A DNA stretch of 64,000 bases from Albugo candida (GCA_040437565.1 JBDOQK010000004.1:859723-923722), one strand, 5' to 3'. Counted from the stretch's first letter, positions 44,168-55,250 are shown. A program made the numbers and translations. The notes: generated by a model not told the origin, from the sequence alone.

Positions 44168-45490
44168 ATGGACCCACTCACCTACGATGCAGTTCTCGCG
44201 CTCTTCGATGACGAAGAAGAGAAATTTGCGCTTGTGGATTTTGTGCGACGCTCGCAGTGGTCTCAGTAACAAGAAGAAGCAGGCGGTAGAAGAAGCACGG
44301 TGGCTCATGTCCTGGAAGGCGCTCAAACCGAGGGAGAAGCCATCGATATGGTCACAACCGAATCATGTCTGACTACCTCGTCGAGCGCCCGGTGCTCTCT
44401 GACTAGCATTTCCGGCGGCGTTTTCGGTTGATCCAATCGGTCCTCTCGCGTGTAGTCGACTGCATTTCGTCAAATCCCGCTTATTTTTTTAGGAGCCAGA
44501 CGCTGTCGATCGTCCGGGTCTCTCCGCTATCCAAAAAGCACTAAGCGCGATACGCCAGATTGAGTATGGAGCACCAGCAGCCCTATGGACGACTACGTCC
44601 AAATGGCGGAAACAACCGCGCTTGAGAGTTTGAAGCGGTTCTGCGTTGCTGTGGTCGACTCGCTAGGTGACGAATACCTTCGCGGACAGTCAACCCAGGA
44701 CCTGTCGCTCTTGCTACGAATTGGAGAAGAAAGAGGTTTTCTGGAATGCTTGGCACTTTGGATTGCATGCACTGGCGCTGGAAGATCTCCCAAAAGGCTG
44801 GGCGGGGAAGCTCACCATAAAAGAGAAGGCGCCGACGGTCGTGCTCGAAGCTGTCGCAGACTATGAGGGCTGGATGTGGCACCTCTTTTTCGGCATGCCA
44901 GGGAGTCACAACAAAATCAACGTACTTGATCGATCACATCTATCCATCCACGGATCTCATGGATGGAAGGGCTCCTTCGGTATCGTACTAAATCAGCGGT
45001 ACACATTACTCGATGGGCTACTATCTTGCGGACGGAATCTACCCGCCTTGAGCAACACTGGTTCAGACAATCTCCAATCCTCAAGCTTAGAAGAAAAAGG
45101 TATGGAGAAATGCTGGTCTGTTTCATATTGACACTCACTTGTGTGCCACGAATTATTTGCTGAAGCACAGGAATCGGCGGTCGAGCGAGCGTTCGGAATG
45201 CTGCAATCCCTATACACGATAATGACAAGACCGTGCCGTCTTTCGAGTCAAGAAGACATGACGTACACTGTGAAAGCATGCGTCATCCTGCGCTGCATGT
45301 AAAATGAGGACGACAGGGAGCCCGATGGAATCATTCCCGAGAGGAGTGTGCAAGACAGCATTACATTCTCCACCACGGTCGTCATTGCTCCTAACCTAAG
45401 CATAGATAGAGCATTTACGAGCTTCATTAGTCGTTACAAAGCTACTCGAAGCAGTGAGCAGCATTATCAATTGCGCAATGATCTAACCGA
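44168..45490 (+). mobile_element. PIF/Harbinger-type transposase, broken
   Basis: Harbinger transposases are DDE enzymes. From ATG 44168 (MDPLTYDAVLALFDDEEEKF) the frame breaks near 44266. The most readable part is 44800-45010: GWAGKLTIKEKAPTVVLEAV, ADYEGWMWHLFFGMPGSHNK and INVLDRS, which is the central catalytic block of plant-type Harbinger proteins (PTVVLEAVAD..LWIWHAFFG.PGS.NDINVL). Farther right, pieces like YYLADGIYPP and ERAFG-like remains follow with more stops and shifts. I count at least four breaks. It runs tail to tail with a Myb/SANT-like partner gene 100 bp downstream on the other strand. Confidence 0.75.
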
Positions 45491-45591
45491 ACATCTGTGG
45501 GCTTGAAGTGGTAATCAGATTGCTCAGTAAAGTAATGCAGCGGCTCATAAAAATTCATTCGTAAAGAATATCAAAGTACCTATGCAGCATA

Positions 45592-47010
45592 CTACACTCT
45601 TTCTAACTCTTCTTCCAATGCAGCACTTTGTGCGTCGGCCTCTTTTTCAGAAAGCGAGATGAGCTCAGGATCCATTGCCATGGTGACAGCTTGCGCCGAC
45701 TCAATCTCTTGTTCTTGTTGGCGTAGATCTCGGAGAATACGACGCTTTTGTAGCATGAAATATTCACGCGCAACTTCGTTTAGGAATTCGACGTTCGTGC
45801 ACATGATCTGGTTGTTCGCAGCCAGTCGCTGAGATTCAGCAAGCCTCTCGAGAGCGACAATCTTGTTTTCTGCTATCACTGCTAATTTGGCGCTGCTCTT
45901 GGCGACACTCGAAAGAGTTTTGGCGATCGACGTGTCGATTTCACCTTGACGTGCCTTATATTTTGCTCCACGACGACCAATTGGGAGGCTGAAATTGTTC
46001 TCGCTGAGCTCTGCGTTGTTTGAAACGCTGGACTGGGTCGAGCTTGCTCCTTGCGACTAATTTTTCTTAGGTCGGCTACGTTTGAGGTTCTCCTGCATTT
46101 ATCAGCAAAAGTAGTGATAAAATACAGCGACGCGTGTTGCCAATATAGCAGAATTACTTTGCTAGGATCGATAAAATCTCTACAGTTCTGGCAATCCTTT
46201 AGCAGCTCCCAACAGGTCACGTGTTTGAATGGTCTACCACGATCTTGTAAATAGAGTGTGTGCGCGTTGGCAAGTGGCTTCTGTGTGGTCGTTGCGCCTC
46301 TCTCGTTACGCCTATGAATAGCTGAACAACAGCCTAAAAACTTGCTGACGGCTATTTGAAGAAGCTGCCAGCGATTCTTGCAGGCTTCGTTTTCTGAACG
46401 TCGTCAAACGACCTTGGCAGATGCGCCGAGAACTCTGCATGCACACGATCCGAAAAATTTTCGGCGCGCTGCTCGTTGCCGTGACGGGGTCCTGCGCGAT
46501 TGCCAACCACCCTCGCACAAGCGTGTTNNNNNNNNNNNNNNNNNNNNNNNNNNNNNNNNNNNNNNNNNNNNNNNNNNNNNNNNNNNNNNNNNNNNNNNNN
46601 NNNNNNNNNNNNNNNNNNNNNNNNNNNTGCTAGGATCGATAAAATCTCTACAGTTCTGGCAATCCTTTAGCAGCTCCCAACAGGTCACGTGTTTGAATGG
46701 TCTACCACGATCTTGTAAATAGAGTGTGTGCGCGTTGGCAAGTGGCTTCTGTGTGGTCGTTGCGCCTCTCTCGTTACGCCTATGAATAGCTGAACAACAG
46801 CCTAAAAACTTGCTGACGGCTATTTGAAGAAGCTGCCAGCGATTCTTGCAGGCTTCGTTTTCTGAACGTCGTCAAACGACCTTGGCAGATGCGCCGAGAA
46901 CTCTGCATGCACACGATCCGAAAAATTTTCGGCGCGCTGCTCGTTGCCGTGACGGGGTCCTGCGCGATTGCCAACCACCCTCGCACAAGCGTGTTTTCCT
47001 CAGCCTCCAT
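45592..47010 (-). mobile_element. Harbinger-associated Myb/SANT-like protein, broken
   Basis: Harbinger elements carry a second gene, a Myb/SANT-like DNA-binding protein that helps the transposase reach the nucleus. On the minus strand the order is NTLVRGWLAIAQDPVTA (near 46950-47010, the SANT-like start, family LxxAWLxVSxDPxxG), then CWELLKDCQNCRDFIDPS (46150-46220), then LPIGRRGAK-type words in a shifted frame and the coiled C-terminal part 45592-45879 (KIVALERLAESQRLAANNQI). Frame breaks occur near 46320 and 45880. The gap 7 duplication lies inside. Sense of this gene relative to the transposase is convergent, so the two form one element of about 2.4 kb when the duplicate is removed. Confidence 0.65.
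46160..46995. repeat. Gap 7 with 368-bp direct copies (assembly duplication)
   Basis: 100 N at 46528-46627; 46160-46527 recurs as 46628-46995, both abutting the gap. It lies within the Myb/SANT-like gene of the Harbinger element. Confidence 0.88.
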
Positions 47011-47469
47011 TCAGTTCTTCGCCTTGATTACCATTTTCACACTACGATGTTAGCAAGGAAACACAGATGGAGTACAGTAGTGGTACACGTTAGGGAAATT
47101 GGTGTGAATGCTTGGGTCTGATTAGCAAACTGTGTTTACCCTAACCATTATTTTAGCCTAAGTACCAAGTACGCCTGCAAACCTAAAATGTTAAGTTAAG
47201 TCCATTTAACAAATAGAAATGAAAAAACTCATTGGTTGGAGCTTTCGGCTTTTTGGCTAAAGTTAAACTTGATTTTGCTACTTCTCTGTACTTTTTATGG
47301 AAAAATTTAGCTGACACGTTCTGCCGGTTAATACACTCTTTTCGGTTATAGTACCCAAGCCATAGTATAAGGTGCACAGAACGGTATAATATCGTGCCCA
47401 TTAGTATACCGTCCGTTCTGTAAAAAGAGCAATTCTCAGTCATTTCTTACCTCACTCAAATTGAACATC
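47011..47469. other. Spacer between Harbinger and pogo-like elements
   Basis: No gene. It contains a hairpin at 47377-47420 and otherwise AT-rich sequence. It probably includes the right end of the Harbinger element and the left end of the pogo-like element, but I cannot define either end. Confidence 0.4.
47377..47420. other. Nested hairpin near pogo-like element
   Basis: CAGAACGG...CCGTTCTG encloses ACGGTATA...TATACCGT, so two overlapping stems can form around the centre ATATCGTGCCCATTAG. It lies 50 bp upstream of the transposase start at 47470 and might be a terminal or regulatory structure of that element. Confidence 0.6.
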
Positions 47470-48760
47470 ATGGCCCCCAGGCGCGTCTCCAAGACCAACC
47501 TCGAGAAGCGGGAAATCGTCGAGTGGATTGAAGGTCCCGGAGGTGGATTTCCAACCCGCGCTTTGAAGCACTTTCACGGATGGAAGGTGTCGGGTGCCCA
47601 GATTCGCTACTGGTGGAAGAATCGTGTTGCCATCACGAAGTCCCCGGCGCTGCAGCTGCGTTTGACAGATGGTGGCGGCCACCCACGACTCGGTGAGGTT
47701 GAAGACGTCTTGTTTGATCAGATCATGTTCATGAGAGCGAAGAAGGAAAAGGTGTCGCGTCAGTGGATTTAAGCATCCACACGCGAGCTCGCTCAAGCAG
47801 AGCTCAACGACGATAAAGTCAGCGCATCTGACAGTGGCTCGCCCACTTCATGGCTCGCTATGGAGTCTCTCTCCGACGGACGACCAATTTCACTGTGTTG
47901 AGTGACGACGAGCTCACTGCGCGTGCTGTTCACTTCCTGGCGTACCTCTCATCAAAGAAAATCGTGCTCAACCCCAGCACTACGCTCCTGATGGATGAGA
48001 CGGTGGTCTTTTTCTAAGACCCGCGGCGCGACACTGGGACATCACCGGCACTCGTCATGTCGTGTTGCACCCGACGGGGTTTGCATCAATGCGGACCACT
48101 GTTGCACTCACCGTCACAGCCACAGAGAAAAAGCTGCCACTTCTTTTGATCTGGAAAGGCAAGAAACAATCGATCCAGAAACGTGGCGCAGTTTACGTCG
48201 CGCATCAAGAGCGAGCGTGGATCAGCAGCGAACTTCTCCTGAAGTGGATCGACCTGATGCTCCCAACAATTCTGGACTCTTGCGGTGCCCGAGGGCTCAT
48301 GTGGGACTCCATGCGAGCGCACATAGCAAAGGACGTCAAGGCGAAGTGAATCAATAAGAAGATCGTGGTGATGGTGATTCTTGGAGGGCTGACGCCGTAC
48401 CTGCAGGCAGGGGACATCGGAATCTTCTAGTTGTTCAAAGATCGTCTCTCTACCGTGATTGACGAATGAAAGCGATCTGACCAGGTGCAGTACATCAAGG
48501 GTGGGAATCCGAGGCCACGAAACGTGGAGGAGGTGGTGGCTTGGGTCAGCAGTTCGTGGAAGTCTGTCTCCAACGACGTCGTACGGAGACCGATTGACGC
48601 AGCTGGGTTCGCAGTTGACTACCGCGACTGGCACATTGCCAAGCATGACGTGTACGGCGGACTCTTTCAGAGTAAGTGGTTGGGAGATGACAAAAATGTG
48701 TTCGATGATACAGAGAGTGCTGATAATGCCGACGAGTTTGACGAGCTAGTCGTTAAATAA
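47470..48760 (+). mobile_element. Second pogo/Tigger-like DNA transposon, broken
   Basis: From ATG 47470 a helix-turn-helix region reads NLEKREIVEWIEGPGGGFPT and VSGAQIRYWWKNR. After stops and shifts near 47772-48010 the DDE_1 core continues: HPTGFASMRTTVALTVTATE, LPLLLIWKGK, GAVYVAHQERAWISSELLLK and GLMWDSMRAHIAKDVK (second catalytic Asp in WDSMRAH), then GGLTPYLQAGD and the C-terminal RPRNVEEVVAWVSSSWKSVS ending at 48760. At least four frame breaks. The protein differs from the pogo-like element at 34600-36049, so two separate lineages are present. Confidence 0.75.
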
Positions 48761-49170
48761 GGGCATTACTTGTGGTTGCAGCGCTTGATCTCATTTGGAC
48801 TGTATTACATAGAAATCAAAAAGACTTACGTGGCGGTTCCAAATTCTTTGTGTAACTTTCAGCCTGCTCCACCGCTCCACCAGTGCCATCGTTTATTATC
48901 CTAGAGAGTGTTATTAGCCAATAAGAAGGGTGAAACACGACCAGGGCATATTTTGGAAGAATTCAAGGACTCGGAAGCGCAATTAGCCCAATGCCCACAA
49001 GCTTCCGGATTGGGTGATATAGTTACTATATTCGCACTTTTTCCACCAATCTGTGCGCTGAAGATGGATCTTCAAAATTGAAGCGACACAATTGCACGTG
49101 AATTCTCAATCACTCGACTGCGCACCTTATTGAGCGACAATCGCAATCCTTGACCGCTCACCCATATGGA
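48761..49170. other. No gene recognised
   Basis: Mixed sequence without domains, between the pogo-like element and the first recognisable dynein piece. It may contain the worn 5' part of the dynein gene. Confidence 0.35.
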
Positions 49171-51355
49171 ATCCCCGCATGCAATGGGTCTCGCAACGGA
49201 TAGTCGAGTCTTTCGAGACAATTGTGACTCCCAAAGATGCAAATGAGTTCCTCCTGAACGATGGGGTAAAGAGCACTTTCGACGACCGTCAAGGCGGTAA
49301 AGAACTCTGCAAAGTCTTTATACATCACGTAGCTGAACCTCCACCTCCCAGTGAGGCTGACAGCCAGCTACTTGATTCAAATGCCTTGGAGCCTCAGGTA
49401 TTAGCTCGTGAGGCCAATCTTTGTCTTACGTTAGGCTCTTCCTCGCACTTGCGTTCCAAATCGTGCTACTTCTTACGTGTAACCTCAGACACCAAGCCAG
49501 TCGACGTTCAGAAAGCTTGTGACGCAACGCTATACTTTGGCGAATTAGCACCCAATGTATTTCGAGACGTGGGCAAGACGCTCAGATTCCCTTCACGCCG
49601 CTTTTCAAGGCCAAAGATGATTGGGTACCAGCAGATATGGAGCTTCGAAATGAATTCATGAACGAGTGGGCAAAGTTCTCCAACGATCTGAAAAAAACCC
49701 CTCAATAGCATGTATAGCGCTTGGAGCTCCGACGGCCTAGTCCTGAGATCGTAATAGACGCAACCGCTTCGTCTCGTACCTCTGGTGGAAGTAATGGGTC
49801 CCTACAAACACGTTCTGTACTTCAAGTGGTTGATCCCCCAAAAATCATCTCAATGAGGAGGTTTTAGGAAGCTGGTGTGACGTGATCTCCGCCGATGTGG
49901 AGACCACCAACGTAGGATCATCCGACGTCAACAACATCCTTCAAGACGAAGATGCCATCGAAGATGAGGGGCCGATGGGGAAGTTGGAGTACTGGCGGCG
50001 TCGTATGCAGAGGATCATGAGCATCACTGAGCAGATCAAACTGAGCGACATGAAAGACGTCTTTCTCGTACTGCATCGAGCTTCCAAAAGTGTGCACGAA
50101 GACCTCCGTCAACGTTTGCATAATTTGCTGCGACTCTGGAAACAGGTCGACATTCGCATCACCGAGGCTGTAAACGAAGCAAAGGATAACGCAAAGTCCC
50201 TTTCAACCTTGGAGAAATTTCTGATCTCTCTGTACAACCGGACGCCAAGCACGATCATCAACACGCTCCCAGCCCTGATAAAGTCGATCAAAATGATCCA
50301 TTCGATAGCTCGGTATTACAACACGAATGAGAGAATGACGGGGTTGTTGGGGGAAGACCACGAGTCAAATGATTTTCAATTGTAAGAGCCATGTCACTGG
50401 TGGGGAATCCTACAAAGGCTTTTGGGAAAAAGACCCACAAGAGCTCGCGCCAGTTGAACGCCTTCCTGAAGCTCAATGAAGCATACCAAAAACAATATCG
50501 CGTCACGAAAGAAATGCTTTTCGACTCAACCAAAGGTGGAAAAGCAGTTTGAATTCAATGAGATGAGGATATTTGGAAAGTTTGATCTATTTTGCCGTCT
50601 AGGGTCAAATTGATTGACACGTTTACGACCATCCACCAATTCAGCGGCTTGGGATCCCACAAGCTGGAAGGTATGGAGAATTTGATCGCGAAATTCAGTG
50701 CCATTGTTCGTGAGTTTCGGTACCGGAATCACGACTTGATGGACTACAAGAAAAAAATCGATTCGATCGCGATTTTGTCGAGTTCAACGTGCGAATATCC
50801 GACCTGGAAAGCCATCTATAAAAGTTCATCCACAACTCCTTCGAGAACTTCACTTCCATCGAGCAATCTCTGCGCATTTTGCGCAAATTCCAGGCGAATT
50901 TGCAACGGGAAAACCTCAAAGCCGATTTGGATTCCAAACTTAACGTCATTTTCCAAAAGTACGGATTGGAAATGGAGCACGTGCTTCACGAATACGAGCG
51001 AGAAAAGCATGAGCCTCCATACCCCCGAAATCTGCCCCCAGTAGCCGGAAATATCACGTGGGTTCGTCACCTGTTACAGGGAATCGAGGAGCCTATGAAG
51101 AAATTCGAGACAAAGAAGAACGTTCTCGCGAGTAACGACGACAAAAGGATCATTCGCATGTACAACAAAGTTTCGCGGACACTTGTTGCGTTTGAGTACA
51201 TTTGGTATCAGTCATGGACGCAATACATTGACACTGCCAAAGCCTGATTGCAAGCAACGCTCATAATACGCCATCCTGATGATAACAAGCTGTACGTGGA
51301 TTTTGACCCGGAAATACTCCAGATTTTACGATAAGCGAAATGTGCTGAATATGGC
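49171..51355 (+). pseudogene. Dynein heavy chain, N-terminal (DHC_N1) part, eroded
   Basis: Axonemal-type dynein heavy chains drive cilia. Pieces in order: FFLRVTSDTKPVDV-like region with LYFGELAPNVF (49480-49560), NEFMNEWAKFSNDLKK (49640-49690), EDEGPMGKLEYWRRRMQRI and STLEKFLISLYNRTPSTIIN with HSIARYYNTNERMTGLL (49882-50385), FTTIHQFSGLGSHKLEGMEN (50620-50680), DRDFVEFNVRISDLESHL (50775-50820), ENLKADLDSKLNVIFQKYG, NLPPVAGNITWVRHLLQGIE, and LQATLIIRHPDDNKLYVDFD (51250-51310). Frame shifts separate most pieces (near 49600, 50390, 50760), and in-frame stops replace Gln (near 50818), Gly (near 51247) and Glu (near 51332). The motor domain is absent; a Tc1 transposase frame starts at 51351. A broken, truncated host gene. 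Confidence 0.85.
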
Positions 51356-52381
51356 TGAAACTGCACAAAAACATACTTTGATAGCCGAGGAACGTTTGAG
51401 CATTGTTGGAATAAGGCAGGCTGGTACCAAAGTTGGAGAAATAGACTACAAGTCCAACACAGCTGAACGACAGGTGTGACGCATCATGGAGAGTTGGAAT
51501 AAAGAGCACATAGTTATGCCAAAAAGAAGCCCTGGAAGACCGAAAAAACACTCTTGGGAAGGGACGTCAGAGCTCTATTCCGCAGCACCAAGGGTGCAAG
51601 ACGTTCCACTCTGGCCAAAATTACCAACAACATACCAACTAAAGCTGATCAGACTGCAATGAGAAAGACTTTACATGCCGCTGGTCTCTTTGCTCGTGTG
51701 GGGGTTAAAATGACCTTTTTGAACAGGCCACACACTGCTAAGAGGCTGGACTTTGCAAAAAGATATCAGAATTCCACCATGAAGTTCTGGAAATCAATCT
51801 GCTGGACTGATGAGGCCAGGTTTAAGATTGGGAAGAATTTTCACCGACCTCTGTTCTGGAGATCTACCAATGAGAGGTACCTACCAGACTGTCTGGTACC
51901 TTCTTACAAGTCAGGAAGTTCATCAGTGATGGTCTGGGGTGCCTTTTAGGATAGCAAGAAAATCCAACTTGTGCGTATGGCACCAAATCGTCAAACAGCA
52001 GCTGACTTCGTCGCACAAGTGTACGATGTCGAGTTGGCTGACTTCTGGGAAGGCCTTGTCAAGGCTGAAAGTGCCATACTCATGGAACATGGTGCGCCTT
52101 TCCATCGCGCAAAAGCGCCCGAAAAATGGCGTGTTGAGTGCAGCGTTGGCAAGCTTGAATGGACGGCAAACGCTCCTGTCAATCCCATTAAGAATGTATG
52201 GGCAAAAATGAAAGCAGCCATTGAAAAGCTCCCCAAAGCCAAAAACAGCGAAGAACTATGGCTCCAACTTAAACAGACATGGTCTGCTATTGATCCAGAG
52301 TGGCTACAGCATCTTGTTAAATCCATGCCAGAGAGGATCAAAGCAGTAATTGAAGCAAAAAGGAGTTCTACTCGCTGGTAG
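51351..52381 (+). mobile_element. Tc1/mariner transposon, catalytic residues changed
   Basis: A Tc1-type transposase. From ATG 51351: MAETAQKHTLIAEERLSIVG, SWNKEHIVMPKRSPGRPKK (linker, GRPKK AT-hook-like), TLHAAGLFARVGVKM, RLDFAKRYQNSTMKFWKSIC, WTDEARFKIG (first catalytic Asp present), SSSVMVWGAF, then in another frame LMEHGAPFHRAKAPEKWR and NPIKNVWAKMKAAIEKLP. In active relatives the second and third acidic residues are in QDNAPCH and NPIENLW; here they read EHGAPFH and NPIKNVW, so both are lost. There is an in-frame stop near 51480, shifts near 51550 and 51955. It lies right against the dynein fragment. I do not see inverted repeats at the ends. Confidence 0.85.
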
Positions 52382-52688
52382 CATGTATTTTCTATATTGG
52401 TTATTTCCATCATCATTCAGAAAGAATGCTTTGTAGGATTGCAGCTTTGAATATTGTAGAAGTTTTGTACCAGATTTCATGGGTAGATGACTCATCAGAT
52501 GTGTGTACCATGATTCGTAAGTCAAAGTCTTTGTTGCATAAAGTGGTAAAAATTCGGGGCAAACAATCTTTTCCGGAGCGTAATGTACTAGGAAAGGGAC
52601 ACTTTAAAAGAACAGAGAAACTACTGTTGGATCATTTACAGCGGGTATGAAGTGTTTATCACGTACAATCAAGTCAACAGTCCACTGA
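52382..52688. other. No gene recognised
   Basis: AT-rich spacer after the Tc1 copy with a 74-codon plus frame (52426-52650) of no known family. Confidence 0.35.
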
Positions 52689-53168
52689 ATGATGGATGAT
52701 GCTGATCCTCAACCCCATCCGTATTTCCTGCTTGGCATGACCGACAACACCCAAACTTGGCTATTATCTGATATGAATTTTAGTGCTGCCACGTGCACAA
52801 TCTCGTCCGTGGAAAACGAGAATTGTTACGCTGGATACTATAAACACTTCAACTCGACACCGATTGGCGACCGAATCTCTACTTCCGTACCAACGTCAAG
52901 CAGAAAGAATAGCAAACCGGATTATTACAGTGAGTGTGTATTCGTGTATTCTCGATTTTACGAATCATGTCGTGATTGTATTAGTGATTATATCGATCGT
53001 ACAACTAAGCTCTCGAAATTGAAGTTTCTGGTTGTGGTCAATGAAAAGAACGAAAATTTATATCGTCGCATCAGCACAGCTTCTTTGAATGACATCTGTA
53101 CCGGCTTTCTGCTCCCCCCAGCGAAATCTATTTGCAGGATAGTATATATCCAAAAAGACAGAAGATGA
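52689..53168 (+). CDS. Fragment related to the CxxC-rich secreted protein
   Basis: A 159-residue frame from an ATG at 52689. The diagnostic part is ECVFVYSRFYESCRDCISDY, which repeats the pattern of the 504-residue secreted protein at 21122-22636 (YCIAVDYRYLTEVATCQDCL and LNCRDCILKRFYG): a lone Cys in a hydrophobic strand, then CxDC[IL]. Another lone-cysteine strand, LNDICTGFLLPPAKSICRIV, follows. There is no signal peptide, and the N-terminus (MMDDADPQPHPY) does not resemble the other protein, so the 5' part is probably lost or altered. It lies between a Tc1 copy and a Gypsy fossil. Call as paralog rests on a short motif and is moderate. Confidence 0.45.
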   Translation: MMDDADPQPHPYFLLGMTDNTQTWLLSDMNFSAATCTISSVENENCYAGYYKHFNSTPIGDRISTSVPTSSRKNSKPDYYSECVFVYSRFYESCRDCISDYIDRTTKLSKLKFLVVVNEKNENLYRRISTASLNDICTGFLLPPAKSICRIVYIQKDRR

Positions 53169-53489
53169 GCTTCGTGCCATCATCGGGTTCTGAAAGTGAC
53201 GAAAGCTCTTCTTCTCAATCCAGTGCACAAATTGGGTTAAGCTTGAGAAGTCTAAGAAAGATGCCGACGGGAACGCCTTCATTATCAGCAACGGTTGGAA
53301 GTTGAATATACTCTACGAAAATGGTGTTTGATGAATTGGATCGAAATTTGGTAAATTTCATACGATCCATATACGAGCGTTCACCACAGATAGCAGAAGT
53401 AGGCTCCTCTCGCTCTACTTCGAGTGGTGGAAGCCCCACGCACAAGTCTGATCCGAAATGTAGTTTTGTGCTGGTGAATATCGTACTAC
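53169..53489. other. No gene recognised
   Basis: Short frames on both strands without domains; probably spacer or worn flank of the Gypsy fossil. Confidence 0.35.
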
Positions 53490-55250
53490 AGAGTGCTTGA
53501 TGTGTCTTGCTCTTGTACTATAGTATAGACGTTGAGTATACTCGTCGTGTCGTCGTCGTTGCACGTAATGTAAACCTGAAGTATCACATCCTCTATGAGA
53601 TACATGATACTGCTCTAAGTGGTCTTATGGGTCGTGAGACAATCTATACTTTAGTGAGATGCGGTTATTGGTTGCCCAAGCTCTATAGATGGGTGAGCAC
53701 ATATGTGTGGACTGCGAGGCGTGACAAAGAATTAGACCCTCATCACACGGTTACGCGATGATCGCTTGTCTTCTTGTATGCAACGGTGTGTTCGGACTCA
53801 AGAAGTATGGAATTTGTATCTGGTCTCCCAAAAGATTCGACCGAACTATGGGTACTGTTAAGTTGTTTCTTGGCAGTGTGTTCTGTCATCACGGACTTCC
53901 TACGGCTAGTATCTCTGATCGAGATCCCCACTCTATTGGGAAGTTTCGGAAGTCCATCTTCCAGGTGCTAAGCACCAGATTGTCTATTTCCATCTCGGAT
54001 CATCAACAGACCGATAGATAAACTAAGAACGTCAATCGCGTCATCGCGGATCTTCGTAGCGTTTGTAAGCGTTGGACGTCAATGCTTGGTGTTGTTGAGT
54101 TTGCGTTGAATAACGCCGTTACACGATTCTACCGACCATACTCCGTTATATGTAAACATCATGTACAACCGCGTCTTCCTTCAATCTTCCATTACATGGT
54201 GCAGGGATTGGTGGGGGAATATTGCCTGTCGGCTTGTTGCTGTTACCCCTTCCATTTTTAGAAACAAGCTAGCAAGCTCCTAGCAACGCGCTACAATGTC
54301 TTCGTTTTCAGCCATTAATGTACAGCACGTACATTTCGTGAGAAATTTGAGCGCGTTGCTAGGAACCCGCTAAGGAACAAGCAGACGCCTAACCCAGAGG
54401 CTATATCAAACGTTATGAGGTCGGAGAGCAAGTTCTGCCGAACACTGAGAGCCTACCTACAAATATGACGATCTCAGTCCTCGGGAATAAGTTGGCTTCG
54501 CGCTTTATCGGGTCGTTTACGATCGTGGCCACGAGGTGCCTGAAGTAGACGCTAAAATTTCCACGTGTGGCTGTGCACATATTCCATATTTTCCATTGGC
54601 TTGCACGAACCGTATTGGGATCATGCTCACATGAATGTAGGGGCACTTAGGCAGGAGAATGCCAAGTTCGCTGTGACGCGGATATCTACTTCTTCATCAG
54701 AATGGCCATTTGGCTCTTTAACGAGTTTGGCCTTGCTCCAACGTACGTACACTAGAATCCAACCGAATCGGAAGAAACAAAGAGACTCACTTGGTCACGA
54801 AGACCTTGAACCTCACCATTGAGTCGTGAATCTATTGACGGAGTTTGGTACGAATAGAAGCAAATACAACAACCGCCGTTGGCTCTTTCATGAGAAAAGG
54901 AACCTTCACATTGATTCAAAGAAACTTTTGTAGCGGCATTGTCGTCAAGAAAAATACCAGTTCATGATGCATTGGCGTGGATACTCTATTTCCAAATTAC
55001 ATTGGAGTTCGAGGTTCTCCTCCGTCATGATTGACTTGCGCTGTCGATGTTTTCGAACGTCCTTATCGGGCCATCTCACAACCCAAGATGCCTCTATCAA
55101 TAAAGGTGGAAGGAAATGGTTCTTCGGACGTAGTATGACATGGAGCCGTGACTGCAAGGAAAGCAGTAGAAGAACTACTTTGATGAGCCACGAGAGACAG
55201 ATTGGTTTACCGGTTTCACTTCATGAATAATGAATGACGTTTGGCTGCAA
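53490..55250 (+). mobile_element. Ty3/Gypsy retrotransposon fossil, integrase part
   Basis: Remains of a Gypsy integrase and its C-terminal part. Recognisable: the HHCC zinc-finger region (around 53590-53730), the integrase core start with a GLPKDSTELW block (around 53810-53960) and worn C-terminal sequence up to about 54640, possibly to 55250. Reverse transcriptase and RNase H are absent, and no LTR is visible. Broken in several places and probably old. Different in strand and content from the Gypsy fossil at 39535-41950. Confidence 0.7.

Noticed and set aside
48086-48646. 186-codon minus-strand frame
   Set aside because: It is the antisense shadow of the second pogo-like transposase, whose family motifs are clear on the plus strand.
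27586-51355. A variant genetic code in which TAA means Gln, because stops in the CCDC43-like and dynein genes stand at Gln positions
   Set aside because: Stops also replace Glu and Gly, they come with frame shifts, and the intact genes (PIG-U, importin beta, roadblock, the 504-residue secreted protein) have no in-frame TAA, TAG or TGA and end with all three.
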